From Schistocerca nitens (Eukaryota; Arthropoda; Insecta; Orthoptera; Acrididae), in assembly GCF_023898315.1 (NCBI RefSeq), contig NC_064622.1, positions 79,237,387-79,301,386 on the forward strand: a stretch of DNA of 64,000 nt. Reading direction: 5' to 3'. The stretch's first letter is position 1; the number at the start of each line of letters is the position of its first letter. Positions 12,998 through 24,631 of this stretch are shown one piece after another. The notes beneath the pieces were generated by a model. It was not told the DNA's origin and ran no database searches. It saw only the letters and a program-made list of their open reading frames with translations. A program made the translations under genes and the position numbers.

Positions 12998-13380
12998 ATA
13001 TATGTTGTAATTGGCAAGCTTTTGGAGCCAGTAGCTCCTTCTTCAGGCAGAAGGGTTGAAGGGGAAGGAAGAAGGGAGAAAGAAAAGAACTGGAGAGGTC
13101 TAGGAAAAGGGGTAGATTTCAGGAAAGTCAACCAGAACCGCCTGTTAGGGAAGACTTACCATACAGGATGAGAAGGACCCATGGTCCTGGGGGACTTTCC
13201 TGAAGTCTACCCCTTTTCCTAGACCTCTCCAGTCCTTTTCCTTCACCCCTCTCCCTTCCCCTTCAACACTTCTGATTGAAGAAGGAGCCACTGCCTCCTA
13301 AAGCTTGCTAATTACAACAGTCTCACGTGTGTGTTCTACCACCGTTTGGTAAGTATATTTTTGTCAATCCAATTACATAA
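12998..13380. mobile_element. Palindromic (foldback) element B
   Basis: Two arms, about 13003-13130 and 13195-13318, are imperfect reverse complements. They contain GGTAGATTTCAGGAAAGT and its complement, and an AG-rich or CT-rich block. The family differs from element A but has the same plan: a hairpin near each outer arm end, a purine/pyrimidine-rich inner arm, and a tail on one side only (right, to about 13375) with GGTAAGT. No coding content was seen. Arm divergence shows it is older than A1. No clear target duplication was found. Confidence 0.7.
13016..13045 (-). other. Degenerate hammerhead-like hairpin, left arm of B
   Basis: On the minus strand: CTGAAGA, one extra A, GGAGC, loop TACTG, GCTCC, AAAA. 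It has the same layout as in elements A, but the final GAAA has become AAAA. The right-arm counterpart at 13272-13302 (CTGATTGAAGAAGGAG...CTCCTAAA) is also altered. Confidence 0.35.
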
Positions 13381-13512
13381 TTTTGCCAGTAATTGATTGT
13401 TTTCATTGTTAAATAATAATATCCATATTTTGTCAAACAAACTATTCAAATCAATCAATGAAAACTAGTCAAAATTCATTAGTGAGAGAAGTAATCTCTT
13501 CATCAATTCCAC

Positions 13513-14440
13513 TCAGTACAGTGGCCCTTTGGCCAGTATACGTGTCTTTTTGGCTTCCAGTTCTTTAAATTTCTGGATGGTGGACCACTTCCATCTAGTT
13601 CTCTTGCCTCCTTCATCTTCACATTGCTTCTGCTTTAAAGGCTCACCATACCACTCTCGAGCATTGCGATAGTCCACAATCGTTCTCTTGTTAACATCAA
13701 TCTTTAAGATACGACCAGTTGATTTCAGACCATCATGTACTTGACGTATCGCTACTAACGACTTTGTTTCTTGTTTGACTATCATACACTCTTTATTAAC
13801 GGGCAAACCTTGCTCTACAAAGGCTTGACCATGGCTCAGAATTTTGAAGAAAGCTATACAAATGATGACATGTGGTATCACCATCCAATAAGTCTCTCCA
13901 AAAGTGATCGATTCCCAACTCTGTAGTCCTGTAGTTCACACAGAGATCCGAAAATACCTCCTCACCAAGAAGTTGCATGAATTCTTTCCCAACTTTATCA
14001 CAGTCTTTATCACTTACCCAATTCTGTGAAGAGAATTCCTTCATGGCATTCAAGATTCTAGCTTGCTAGTCCTCTGGCTGGTAATTATCACAACTGGATC
14101 AAAAAAGCTTATGTATCTACAAATGCTATACTTCAAAGGCAACTTTAGAAGGGGGTTTGAGCACATTTAAATCTGAAAGTCCCTGCCTCTCAATCCTGAA
14201 AGTTAAAATATCTTTGGCAGGTGCTTTTACTTTCCTGAGCTCAGGCTGTACAGCATGACCTAAGTTCATGTCTATTGCAGAAATAGGACCAGCTTTACTA
14301 TCAAGTTTTATATCACACACTGATCTCATAGCAGATAATACTTCAGCCTTAACAACTGTGGACATCACATTAGCAAGTAGAGATGACAAAGCATCATACA
14401 AGAAAGCTGCCATGGGGGCCACACATTGGAATTCCCTCAG
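13513..14440 (-). pseudogene. hAT-like transposase-derived remnant, C-terminal part
   Basis: Three minus-strand pieces in order read as one protein: 14422-14126 (FLYDALSSLLANVMS..., SAIDMNLGHAV), 14053-13796 (CDKVGKEFMQLLGEEVFSD...) and 13884-13513 (LSHGQAFVEQG...VNKECMI, then a Lys/Glu-rich tail). The LSHGQA.VE.G..VNKE block resembles the C-terminal dimerisation region of hAT transposases and of a multi-copy arthropod protein family I know only as uncharacterised. Frame changes between the pieces and a stop-rich stretch around 14060-14125 show decay. The N-terminal half lies at 15526-16570 on the same strand. The assignment to hAT is tentative; the link between the pieces is more secure. Confidence 0.5.
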
Positions 14441-15525
14441 AGAGGGTGTGACTTTATAAAGTTACAGCCTCCCCCTTGATTCATATGAAATGTCTGATAC
14501 CACCTTTTTTCTATGCATCCGTGTAGCTTTAGGATGATTCAGTGCTTCCTGAAGACTTGTGTGTGTGTTTTGGATGAATTATTCAATTCAATTTGCCAAA
14601 ATACAGTTTTTTATTATGGAAGGACATATATTACCGTAATTGTCTATGGATTGTAGTCATTAACAAAATTATGTACAGGTTACAAATCAAAAACCTAGCT
14701 GAGAAGTTTTAGTAAGAGCTATTTAGTAACAAATGTTACGAAGCTGTGGAAATGTTGGCATAAGTGGCTGGTGCCTCTGATTACCTTAATTGCAGTTGAT
14801 TGGTGGGTTGACACAGAGAACCTCATTATCTTGAGAAATGGCTTACAAATTATTAACAAGTGATGTATTTTCATTTGTTACCTATTTTTATGTCCTTCTC
14901 TGTAATTAATATCCTTTGTAATTAATTTCTAATTAACTCTCCAATTGTTTAAACCACACAACTTTACGATTTTCAGAATTTGAGGCCTTATTTGTATCTT
15001 TCTCGTATGCAGTCAGATAAAGCAAGAGATTTGTACTGTCACTGAATGTTAGTAACCATATCCAAACTGTGAATCTTTACGTAACTAAAAGAATACAAGA
15101 GACATTGTTGCAATTAGAGTTCAGATTGATTTTCATATTAAAACTAGTGATGATACTATAAAAATTTACACAATACAATATTGTATTTTATACCTTTACT
15201 TGGCAGTAACATTAGTTTCTTTATGTTTTGTGAATTTTAATTGTAACATCAAAATTGTACAAAATTAAAATGGGTTATTTTGAAACTTATTATTAAAATT
15301 CTATATAAAGCGATGCAGCAAGGCTGCAAGGGAGTTGCTGAGTAGTTGTTTTGTCAGTCATTCAAAGACATCTGTGAAGTATGTCAGTCAGTGTTTTTTT
15401 TTAATGTGACTAGTATGCAGTTCAGTTGTCAATAAAATTTGTGAAGTTGGAAACTTATATTGTTTCATCAAACGAACTCCAGACAAAGTTAAGTTAATTT
15501 AAATAATGTTCAAGAATATAGCATC
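14441..15525. other. Unclassified AT-rich segment splitting the hAT-like remnant
   Basis: About 1.1 kb with no coding motif separates two collinear halves of the minus-strand remnant. It could be an insertion of an unidentified repeat. I saw no TIR or target duplication. Confidence 0.4.
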
Positions 15526-16570
15526 GTTACCATCTGCCCTGAAACAAAGCTAAAAAAAGATATTTTAAGTGGCAGCTGAGGAACTTTGAGGTTCTGAACA
15601 TCGTTAACCAGCTGTGAATATATATTTTAATCATGTACTTCTTTATTTTGGCTGCATAAGTCTTTAGAAAGGGGATGATTTTTACACCCCAGTTGGTCAC
15701 ATCCTCGCTTTCCAGCCAGTGCCCAGAGCAATTTTTTTTTAAAGGGAAGAACGGATTTGTGGGTTTATTAAATCTTTTATAATCAGCTCTTCTACCATGT
15801 ACATTCTTCAGCACATTATAAATCAATTTCAGAAAAGACACAATGTCCCAGTTAGTCTTTAAGGTTGCATTCATGAAACTCTGATGAATTATATGAAGAC
15901 CACATGGATCTCTTATCAGTAAAAGTTGATACCTGAAGCATCTTAAAACCATCTGATATACTGGCAGCAGTGGTAAGGGCTAGAAAATGCAGATGAAAAA
16001 TAATGCATTTTTTCAACTTGTTTGTTAACTTTGGGCCAGTATCTGAGAGCAATATCCATTTGCTGCAACTCTGTCACCTCGTTAAGGCTCTCATCAAATA
16101 AGATTGCAAGATCTTCGAGAATATTTTCCCTAAAATGTGGAGCTTACTCATGAACATTACTGTGTGATGTTGATCTACCCAAGCTGCATCTTACTAGCTA
16201 CATTATCATTAAGGAACATGACTAGAAACCAAGCACTCTGCTTTCCTCTAGTAGAAAAGGACACTTTATTTTCAACAACCTGTAAAGTCCATAACATTTT
16301 CACCCTTGTAACATCAACCTGAATCAGATACTTTGAAATACGACTGTTGGCAGATGCAGCATTAGTGGAAGTGGTGGAGGTGACAATACAACTGTTAGCT
16401 GATGCAGTGTGAGTGGCAGTGGTGGATGTGATGCAGGGCTGCAATAGCTTGGAGGTCGACAAACTGACTGTCAAATGCGAGTTTCCCCATTCACCAGTCA
16501 CTCTGACCTTATCAAACATCAAGGGAGCATTTTCATTATGCCCAGTTATCTCGCCACATGACAGGGAGTG
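15526..16570 (-). pseudogene. hAT-like transposase-derived remnant, N-terminal and middle part
   Basis: Minus-strand pieces in order are: NAPLMFDKVRVTGEW near 16530; VTRVKMLWTLQVVENKVSFS near 16300; FRENILEDLAIL and ESLNEVTELQQMDIALRYW near 16130-16030; then GLHIIHQSFMNATLKTNWD near 15890 and ADYKRFNKPT near 15780. The series resembles the core of the same uncharacterised transposase-like family as 13513-14440, including the conserved DES.NEV..QQMD and CGLHI.H blocks. A Thr/Ser/Ala-rich repetitive insertion (16330-16440) lies inside it. Shifts and stops are frequent. It is not a working gene. Confidence 0.5.
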
Positions 16571-16611
16571 CATACCTGCCAACCTTTAAAACCCAAAAAT
16601 CGGGACATGCA

Positions 16612-16643
<32 letters not shown>

Positions 16644-17215
16644 AGGAGGTACCACTGATTAAAAACTGCAGCTCATTTTCAGTATAGTCTCAAGACAGCT
16701 GGTGTGAGTCATTTCCTGCAATGTCAAAAAGCTATAGAATGGCAAAGTTTTAAACATGGCTGCTTGGTTCAGTGACCATTTATAAATTAAAGTTGAAACA
16801 AATGAGCCCTCAGTCACAAGTTTTGGTCTTATTAACCAGCTTCCAACACTCCAAGACTGCCTTCATCAGAATTTAAATGTTTAAAGTGGCCTATAACATA
16901 ATTACAAATTTATGGGAAAAGAAAATTTTATATATAAAAAGTGTAAGTACTGACTAACTATACAAGACAGAGACAGTACTTACATGTCACATATACAATA
17001 AATAAAAGGCCAGAAGGGCTTTAGTCACAATTTTTTAAAAAAAGAATGCATGAAGGTGAGCCACTATGGGCTGTTCATATCTGTAAAGCCACAGGTAGCA
17101 ACGGACTGAGGCGCCTGCATTAACAAGTGTGGGCAGGTGAACATGACACCAAGAAGTGTTGAAACCTGGTTAATAGTATGACTAAAAATTGTGAATGAGT
17201 GCTCATTTGTTTCAG
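16571..17215. other. Intergenic; A tract and small inverted repeat
   Basis: A run of about 25 A (16616-16641) may be the tail of a retroposed sequence. GTAAGTACTG near 16943 is mirrored by CAGTACTTAC near 16974, giving a small hairpin. No gene was seen. Confidence 0.45.
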
Positions 17216-17491
17216 CTATATAATGGCAATAAAAATACAAATAAAAGCACTGGAACTAACCAATGCATCAATTCCATACCCATTATCTGTAGCATAGTTC
17301 AAGTGCTGAACTAGGTTGGGATGTTTTTTGACCATTTTTCCTATGATTTCCATAGTTTTTGTTCTTGCAGAGCTGTATTTTTTCACTATAATGCTATCCA
17401 GCAACATTTTCCTGAACAGATCACTCACATGGTCAGTGGAATTAATTGGCAAATTACAAATGATGTAAACAGTTCTAACACCAAATTCCAA
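17216..17491 (-). pseudogene. Transposase-like N-terminal fragment
   Basis: One 91-codon frame reads DHVSDLFRKMLLDSIIVKK followed by YSSARTKTMEIIGKM. The motif F..DS.I.KKYS..RTKT is typical of the N-terminal region of hAT-like transposase-derived proteins. It is on the same strand as the remnant at 15526-16570 but seems to be a different family member. No zinc finger or catalytic residues are present. Confidence 0.4.
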
Positions 17492-17589
17492 TTTTTTTTA
17501 TTAGTCACAATCTTAACATTTTCTTAGTGGTTTGAAACATCACTTTTTCCACCATGTGATATACAAATGTCACGTCAGCAAAGGCAAGA

Positions 17590-18014
17590 TATCTGTATGG
17601 TGTGAAAAATGGCAATTGACTCCAAATAAAGAAAAGAGTGAGGTCATCCACATGAGTACTAAAAGAAACCAATCAAATTTCAGTTAGAAGACAAATTGCA
17701 CAAATCTCAAGTCTGTGAATTCAACTGAATACCTAGGAATTAAAATTAAGAACATCTTTAATTGGAAAGACCATATACATAATGTTTGGGGAAGATGAAC
17801 CAAAAACTGTGCTTTGTTGGCAGAACATTCAGAAGCAGCAGCAAATCCATTAAAGAGACTGCCCTCTGATAGAGTACTGCTAGACGGTATGGCATCCTTC
17901 CCAGATAGTATTGATGGAGAACATAAAGTCCAAAAAATGGCAGCTTGTTTTGTATCATCACGATATATGGGTGAGTGTGTCACAGAAATGACACACAAGT
18001 TGGGGGTGGCAATT

Positions 18015-18062
<48 letters not shown>

Positions 18063-18310
18063 TTTTTTGTTGTGACAAGAGCTATTTATTAAATGTCAAT
18101 CACCAATTTTCTTCTTCGAATGTGAAAATATTTTGTTGACCCCCTCTTACATAATAAAATAAAGCAGAGCATCAACGAATTTAGGTGTTAGTTTTTCCTG
18201 CATGCTATTCGAGGTGGAATAGTACAGAAATAATGTGAAAATGGTACAATGAACCCTCTGCCAGGCACTTTAGTGTGAACTGCAGTCTCGTCATGTAGAT
18301 AAAGATTATA
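17590..18310 (+). mobile_element. CR1-like LINE 3' fragment
   Basis: Frames read KCEVIHMSTKRN near 17625-17670, then LKSVNSTEYLGIKIKN near 17710 and WKDHIHNV near 17763, matching the post-YxDD region of the LINE at 41654-42160/45127-45775. The 3' part (18220-18300) matches that element's 3' UTR, with CATGTAGATAAAGA at the end. It is heavily decayed. A 40-nt A tract lies inside it. Confidence 0.65.
18019..18058 (+). repeat. A(40) tract
   Basis: A run of about 40 A lies inside the LINE 3' region. The related copy near 45475 has only ATTGAAACAAAGG here, so the tract is more likely an expansion or an inserted tail than the LINE's own end. Confidence 0.8.
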
Positions 18311-21099
18311 AAACACACACAATGGATATTTTCTTGACATAATAATGTACAGAAATTGTTGCAGTATTGTTCCATGAAAACAGAAAGAAAATGTTTGAGG
18401 TTGACTGATTTAAAATATGTTGAAATGATTGCATTGCTTGCAGCATTGTAATCTATTGTTGTTATTCCTAAAAATTTGGTCATGCTAATGTCTGTCCAAC
18501 TCCTTAAGTGACCAAACAATATGATTAAAAATGCTAGGGAACCCTCAGCTTGATTCACTTCTAAAGATTCTTTCATGGTTTTGAAAGGTATTTTTGTTGA
18601 TGGTGCTGCAGCTGTCTTGTGTGTGTGTGTTTTTTTTTTCCCACTATGGCTTATATGTTGGCATAAGGTGCTAATGAGGTACTACAACAAAATTTGCAAA
18701 ATGCTTTCGTGTCATCACCAAAAATTATTTCCAGCCAGTTTGCAAATTTACTATCGCGTAGCCATTCAGCACATCATATCTGGGAATACTGTGGCTTTAC
18801 TTCACCCATGTCTAGCACTAAAACAAGATGCAGTGATGTAAAAAAATACCTTATTAACTCCGGTACTATAGGTATGCACAATGCATGCAGCTGCATAGAT
18901 TTATTAATACTAGAACACATAACAATACAGGAACAAAGACAGAATACAGTGTATTATAAATGTTTAGGTAATAGAAATTCAAGAGCTAGTAGACATTAAT
19001 AAATTAAATAGGGCTAATTTCTGTATGTTGAAAGGATCAAGTGATTTTTAAAAGTAATTTTACCATAAAACGGCCCTAACATGTTTAAAATCTACCATAA
19101 TTCCTACTAGTCACTAGACACGTACTCAAAACCACCAGATTTAGTGGGAGAAACGCTAACTAGGCAGCACTGGCACAATGACAACTCACAAACGCAACTC
19201 CAAAGACACCACAAAACTGAGCGTATACATTCTACAAAATGTGCAGGAAAGAGGTAAAAGTACGATCTAGAACATGGTGCACATTAGGGGAAGACCAGTG
19301 GTTATCAATAGATGGGTACGTCTGGTTTCAGAACACACAAGCAAGGAAGACAGAATTGTTGAAATCAACTCCTCATCTTAAGAGGAAGCAAGAAGAACAG
19401 AAACATTGAGAAAGGAGGGCAGTGAGGTGTACCTTGCTCATCCTCCCCCTTCACTGAAAAACCAGTGGCAAGTTTCCATAATGAATGCCAAAACTTGACA
19501 TTTGAAAAGGATAGGTTACATCAAGCTGTGCAAGGGCATGTTGAAAATGCCACAGTCTGTCTGTCACTTCTGAGCGCAACTCTGTTGGCAAGGTTTCCCA
19601 GCTCACTCAATGTTCTTGTTCCCCTTGTTGATATTTTAAAGTATTATTGGAGTATCATTTTAAGAGCCTAACGCATCACCAAAATGTCAGGGTGAAAAAA
19701 CAATGCAGTCATCAAAAATAAACTCCCTTTAAGGTCAGTGAAATGTTATGCAGCCTTTAAGAGTCTACGCATCACTTAACGGTCGTAGTGCTTGACTTGC
19801 CAAGGACTGATGAAGAAGATGAATGTCCTCTGTCTTCTTGACCACTGCGACTGCCTTTGAGTACTTAGCTCCTTCCATATGGCTGATTATGGCCATCTTC
19901 CCCATGTTGCTGAAAGCAAAAGACTTGCTGCATACTCTGGAAATGCCTGGAATTCTGACGTCTTGTGGGTCTTTATGCCTTCAAACCTCCTGTCATTCAG
20001 CCATTCAGCATTGAATTTCACCTTGCTTGGTTTCACCCTGACATACTACTAGACACTGCGATAGTTGCCACATGACTGAGGACAGAAAGTTGTTTGTCGA
20101 CAACACTCCAGCAACAATCAAAAGCTAGTGTGGCTTCAAAGGCAAGATGCAAAAAATGGATTTTCCCGATGGCCCATGGATATTTCTGGTGGACTCTTTG
20201 ACACCCGCAGCCTCTGCCTGTGTATTTATGGAGGCCTGACATTCCCCACAGAATGCAAGGATAAAATATTCACAGCATCCTTCATGCCTCAAATGGTCCA
20301 AGTTATAGAAACGAGATTTTGGAAAATGATAGCATGGAAATATTTTAGCATTTTTCTACACGATAAGCATATGAAATTTTCTTTTCTACTGCATTATATG
20401 AGAAAATGTAGACTTCTGTAATGGAATGATGTAATTTTTTTAAGTCTTCAATAGATGCTGAAATGAGAAGCAGTGTGGCTTTGCAACAGGATAAGTTAAG
20501 AAATAACATGTTTGTTTTCATACCAAAAATGTGATTTTTCATTGGACCTGAACTGATCGCATTTCCTCATTTAATAAACCACTGTTCCAGGATTCTGTCA
20601 CAGTTGAAAGAGCATCAGGTTGTTAGTGAGGTGACATTGTGCAAACTCCATTTTGTTTTGCTACAGGAAGTAAATTTTAACAAGAAAACAACAGAAATGT
20701 AGCTGTTACTCAAAATTAGTTGATTCTGAGTGAGTGGTTTTCAAGAGACAGTAAGTTTTAGTTGCTACAAATATAATGAAGGGGCTAGACAAATGACCAG
20801 ATCGAAAAACACACAACTGTACTGTGAAATACCTTGTTTGTGAAAACTGACATGTGAATATTACAAGAATGTAAAAAATAGGGCATACAAAGAGATGGTT
20901 GAAAAATTTCTAGACAGTATTCCAACTTATTAAATCTAAGCTACAGGGCCTGCACATTAGTGGGAAACGACAGGCTTCAGATCGACAGGTCCGATCCGTT
21001 AGAAATACCCGCAGAAATGGCCTGCGGTTTTGGCCCGTCATAGAAATCCACTTGTGTGGCCAGCTATTGATGAGTCACAGAAGACACATTGGTGAAATG
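18311..21099. other. No gene recognised (2.8 kb)
   Basis: Scattered frames under 125 codons, on both strands, show no family resemblance. A T-rich run lies near 18631. No inverted repeats, tRNA-like heads or LINE motifs were recognised, although old unrecognisable repeats are likely. Confidence 0.45.
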
Positions 21100-21580
21100 A
21101 GACTGTGGTGATCCAACCATGCAGCAGATAGCTTGTGCGAATACTCTGAGAATCAATAATAATGAAGATAGGTAGCACCTCACTGTAAAGATGATTGCTG
21201 AGCCACAGACAGGCACACAGGAAACTCAATGAAACTCTTTCAACTGCATTTTTGGCTATAGCCTTTGTCATGAAATGAGAGCACACACATATTCACACAA
21301 TCACTCACACAAAACCCATGCACACATGACTGCTGTCTCTGGCTGCTGTATCTGTAATTTCTGAGAATCAGATCCAAACAAACCACTCCTCACACCTCTG
21401 TGCCTCTCATTGGCAGATGCAGGCTAGTGGCAAGAAGTGGTGGCAGCACTGACTGCAGGCTGAGAGGAGGGGTAGGAAGGGGAGAGGCAGTAGGGATGAG
21501 GAAATAGGGAAGTGGTGCACGTACTCAGCTGCGCCCAGCCACCGACAATGCTTGACACGTCAATAAACAAACCATTTCAT
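21100..21580 (-). mobile_element. Penelope-like 3'-end fragment
   Basis: On the minus strand the sequence runs TGACAAAGGCTATAGCC, AAAA, then TGTGCCTGTCTGTGGCTCA, then AGGTGCTACC. This matches the order at the right end of the element at 52010-55495: hairpin, TGTGCCTGTCTAC.., GGTGAGTAGCAATC. No protein part is left. It is diverged and without clear borders. Confidence 0.45.
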
Positions 21581-22341
21581 CAACTGAGGGAAAAATGAGT
21601 TTTTCCAGTGTTTTTTGCCAGGTTTCCTTGACACATTTGAAATTTCCTGATTTCTAGACCTTTAGGCAACCCTGGTAATGTTTAGAGTTAAATGGAGTGC
21701 AATGCGCCATAACAATCAAATCAGACTGTACTGCTCTCTCATGCATGTAGGCGTAACTCCCTGTCTGTTTTCTTATACATAATCAGAAGAACTGCACACA
21801 GCCAGCCATCTGAGGGACTTTCTGATGCAGCCAGCAGCCACCGCCTCCAGCCGTGAAGCCTAGCTGCAGCCAGCCAGTGACAAACATACAGAAGTGGATG
21901 TTGTATCTCATGCCTCAGATCAGCCTATCAACATTGAAATGCCAAACACTTGTTTGGCTGTCCCCTGACCATGGTTTTGGGTGGGTTTCCCATGCATCAC
22001 AGGTGAATGACAGGGGAAGCAACATATGTGCACCCACCAAATATGAACACCGGCCAGCAAGGAAGCGGGATGCTAACAGTGCCAGCCGGCTTCATCAGTT
22101 TTCCCTACTTGGTGAGGGATGCTGTGTATATGGATCAAGAGGTACACAACGAGACTATGAGAGGCCGCCACTGCACTGGCACGTGACTTGCCAGGCACCT
22201 TCTCGGTTCTGAGCAGCTGCTTCCAGATGGTACTCACTAATTGGGACATTCTTCCACTTCAGCATGTAGTTCACAGTGTCTGCATAAAACTGCTGCCAAA
22301 TCCATCAGCATCTCACATTCATGTAACAATAGTGTTGTCAG

Positions 22342-22387
<46 letters not shown>

Positions 22388-22758
22388 ACTGTCAAATGTG
22401 GACTACTTTGATTTTGCTTAGTATTGACATGAGTGGAGATCAATCCACAAACAGGCACAAAAGAAGATATGCTCCCAACACTCACTCAGTTCTTGCAGCT
22501 CAGTCATTTCTATAGCACCAACATTTCCTGAGAGTGTTTTAGTTGTTTTAGTTTTAAGTAGACACTGTGAACTACATGTGGGCATCTAAGACCTCTTATT
22601 GTATTAATGGATTCATAAGTGTATTACATACTGCTACTGCATATTGTCCAGAACCAAGACACTTTGCTGTATGCACTTTATTATTGACACAATATGCATA
22701 ACCTTCTGAAGAGGGGCACTAAATGCCTGATACCAGAAAACAAAATTCTTTTATGCAA
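21581..22758. other. No gene recognised; (GA)n microsatellite
   Basis: Mixed sequence with a GA repeat at 22342-22386. The frames crossing it are repeat artefacts. No other structure was seen. Confidence 0.5.
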
Positions 22759-22771
22759 CTGGTTGCTTATT

Positions 22772-23015
22772 GAAACTTCCTGGCAGATTAAAACAGTGTG
22801 CCCGACCGAGACTCGAGTCTCCTAGGAGACGAGATACTGGCAGAAGTAAAGCTGCGAGTACCGGGTGTGAGTCGTGCTTCGGTAGCTCAGATGGTAGAGC
22901 ACTGGCCCGCGAAAGACAAAGGTCCCGAGGTCGAGTCTCGGTCGGGCACACTGTTTTAATCTGCCAGGAAGTTTCATATCAGCGCACACTCCGCTGCAGA
23001 GTGAAAAATCTCATT
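22772..23015 (+). mobile_element. Palindromic tRNA-related SINE
   Basis: A 45-bp perfect inverted repeat (22772-22816 and 22931-22975) encloses a tRNA-like head. The head contains TAGCTCAGATGGTAGAGC (D-arm/A-box-like, near 22880) and GGTCGAGTC (B-box-like, near 22929). A 40-nt single-copy tail (22976-23015) follows, and the whole is flanked by a 13-bp direct repeat CTGGTTGCTTATT (22759-22771 and 23016-23028). The exact duplication shows retroposition. The left arm begins exactly at the duplication and lacks the tail. The anticodon loop is too long for a working tRNA, so this is tRNA-derived rather than a tRNA gene. Confidence 0.85.
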
Positions 23016-23028
23016 CTGGTTGCTTATT

Positions 23029-23610
23029 ATTTCATCATACACGACTATAGTTGCTGTAGATGGATAAAACATTTTTATCACAACTATTAACCAATGCTAT
23101 TGATTATTTATTATTGTGTTGAAACATTTCTCTTCTAGTACCAGCCTGTCAAGCATGTGTTAAGTACATTTTAACAACCATGCATACTGCTACGTTTTTT
23201 GTGAACTATAGTAGAAATACATTTTAGCTGCTGTGGAAGTTTTGAGTTAAACTGATAGTAACATTCAGTTACTACAACATCCCGACAGAAAGAAAACAAT
23301 TGATTTAAGGCAATTCACATAAAATGTATTCAAATTTTAAAAGTGAATATCCTGAAACTAAGGTAGGTTTTTCTACATTGGGTTCACTCTGCCCTATATG
23401 GTGTGTTTTAGCAGACGCTGAAGGTACCCTCTTAGTAAGTGTCTAAATCATTGAACAAAAAATAATTTTACTAATGAATGCAGTACTATTTCAAGAAAGC
23501 TATAAAGAACTAACAACAATCATAAAACTTGAAAATCCAATGTCTGCATGTATTCTAAGGCATTATAATGAATGGCCCCAGAAGAAACACAACTTTGTTT
23601 CCTATTAAAA
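23029..23610. other. No gene recognised
   Basis: AT-rich sequence without motifs, ending at the trinucleotide array that marks the Dong-like LINE. Confidence 0.5.
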
Positions 23611-23658
23611 TACTACTACTACTACTACTACTACTACTAATAATAATAATAATAATAA
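23611..23658 (+). repeat. (ACT)n(AAT)n array at the LINE 5' border
   Basis: About nine ACT units pass into seven AAT units and then directly into the first base of the Dong-like LINE. Dong elements are known to insert into TAA repeats, so this is the likely target. Confidence 0.9.
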
Positions 23659-23759
23659 GGCCCAGGAAAAGAATAGGCCTCCGGTATGTTCTGCCAGTTG
23701 TAAAAGGCGACGAAAAGAACAAACCACTAATAGGGAAACCCCCCTTTTAGTGTGATGAG

Positions 23760-24631
23760 ATGGTTCACGACAGAACTAAACAAGCCTTGGACAAGCGCCG
23801 TCATGGTCGGGGACGACGCTTGAACCCTATGCCCGCCCACAATGGTAACGACACTGCTAGCCAACTGGAAACTGATTTAAATCCAAATAGAGGTGTTTTG
23901 CAGGATATGCTTTCTGCAACCACCCTAGAAGGAAAACAAAGACAGAGGATGAGATGGTCACATGAAGTTAATCGACACCTCATGTTCTGTTATTACCAAG
24001 CAACAAACCTAGGAACCAACACAACTGGATACAGATCACAAGTATACACAACATTTATTACCAGATACCCAGAATTAAAATTTTTAACAGAACAACGACT
24101 AGCTGATCAGATCCGTGTAATAATCAAAAATAACAGGATACCCCATTCAGAATTAGAAAACATCAAACAACAAGTACAACAAATACTGGAACAAAATAAT
24201 GTGCAATCAGAAGAAGAAGAAAATACAGTAATGTACTCAAACATCCCAGAGCAAACAAACAAAGAACAACACGCATCAATTAAACAATCAGAGGAAAGCG
24301 AAATCTTAAGACAGCCACCAGAACAAGTACAAATAGAACACGAAGTGACACACATGTTAGATATAGAAGAAAAATTTCAGCTGACATATATAGAATACAA
24401 AGACACAAATACAGACATTAGACCATTCTTGCATAGACCGCCAAATAAACCACAAGCCGAAACAACAATAAAAACTATCAACACAATCATACACAACAAA
24501 ATAAATGAAAACACAACTATGGAAGAGTTACAACTACTGGTTTATATAGGAGCACTCACTACACTAAATATACACACTAGGCAGAGATCAGAACCAACCA
24601 ACACACAGAAGAAACCCACAAAACCAGCATC
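23760..24631 (+). pseudogene. Dong/R4-like LINE protein, N-terminal part, copy 1
   Basis: This is the N-terminal third of the single LINE protein, which binds target DNA in this group. It begins with a basic stretch (KRRHGRGRRLN), followed by RWSHEVNRHLMFCYYQAT near residues 62-80, a Myb-like helix seen in R2/R4-clade elements, and then a Gln/Glu-rich linker. The ATG at 23760 is the first after the 5' UTR, which also contains AAAGGCGACG. The frame is open until it enters the inserted LINE at 24631, where it picks up unrelated residues before a stop. Copy 2 has a second version of this region at 30985. Confidence 0.8.

Noticed and set aside
14126..14422. Intact small host gene
   Set aside because: It is collinear with neighbouring minus-strand fragments of a transposase-like protein separated by frameshifts and stops.
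16840..16865. Further hammerhead-like motif on the minus strand (CTGATGAAGGCAG)
   Set aside because: The first core strand is present but no matching stem II and GAAA follow at the right distance.
18311..21099. Candidate host exons among short frames
   Set aside because: No frame exceeds about 125 codons, none resembles a known family, and I saw no consistent splice-site and reading-frame pattern.
22872..22949. Possible functional tRNA gene
   Set aside because: A-box-like and B-box-like parts exist, but the anticodon loop is too long, acceptor pairing is poor, and the sequence is embedded in a palindromic retroposed element.
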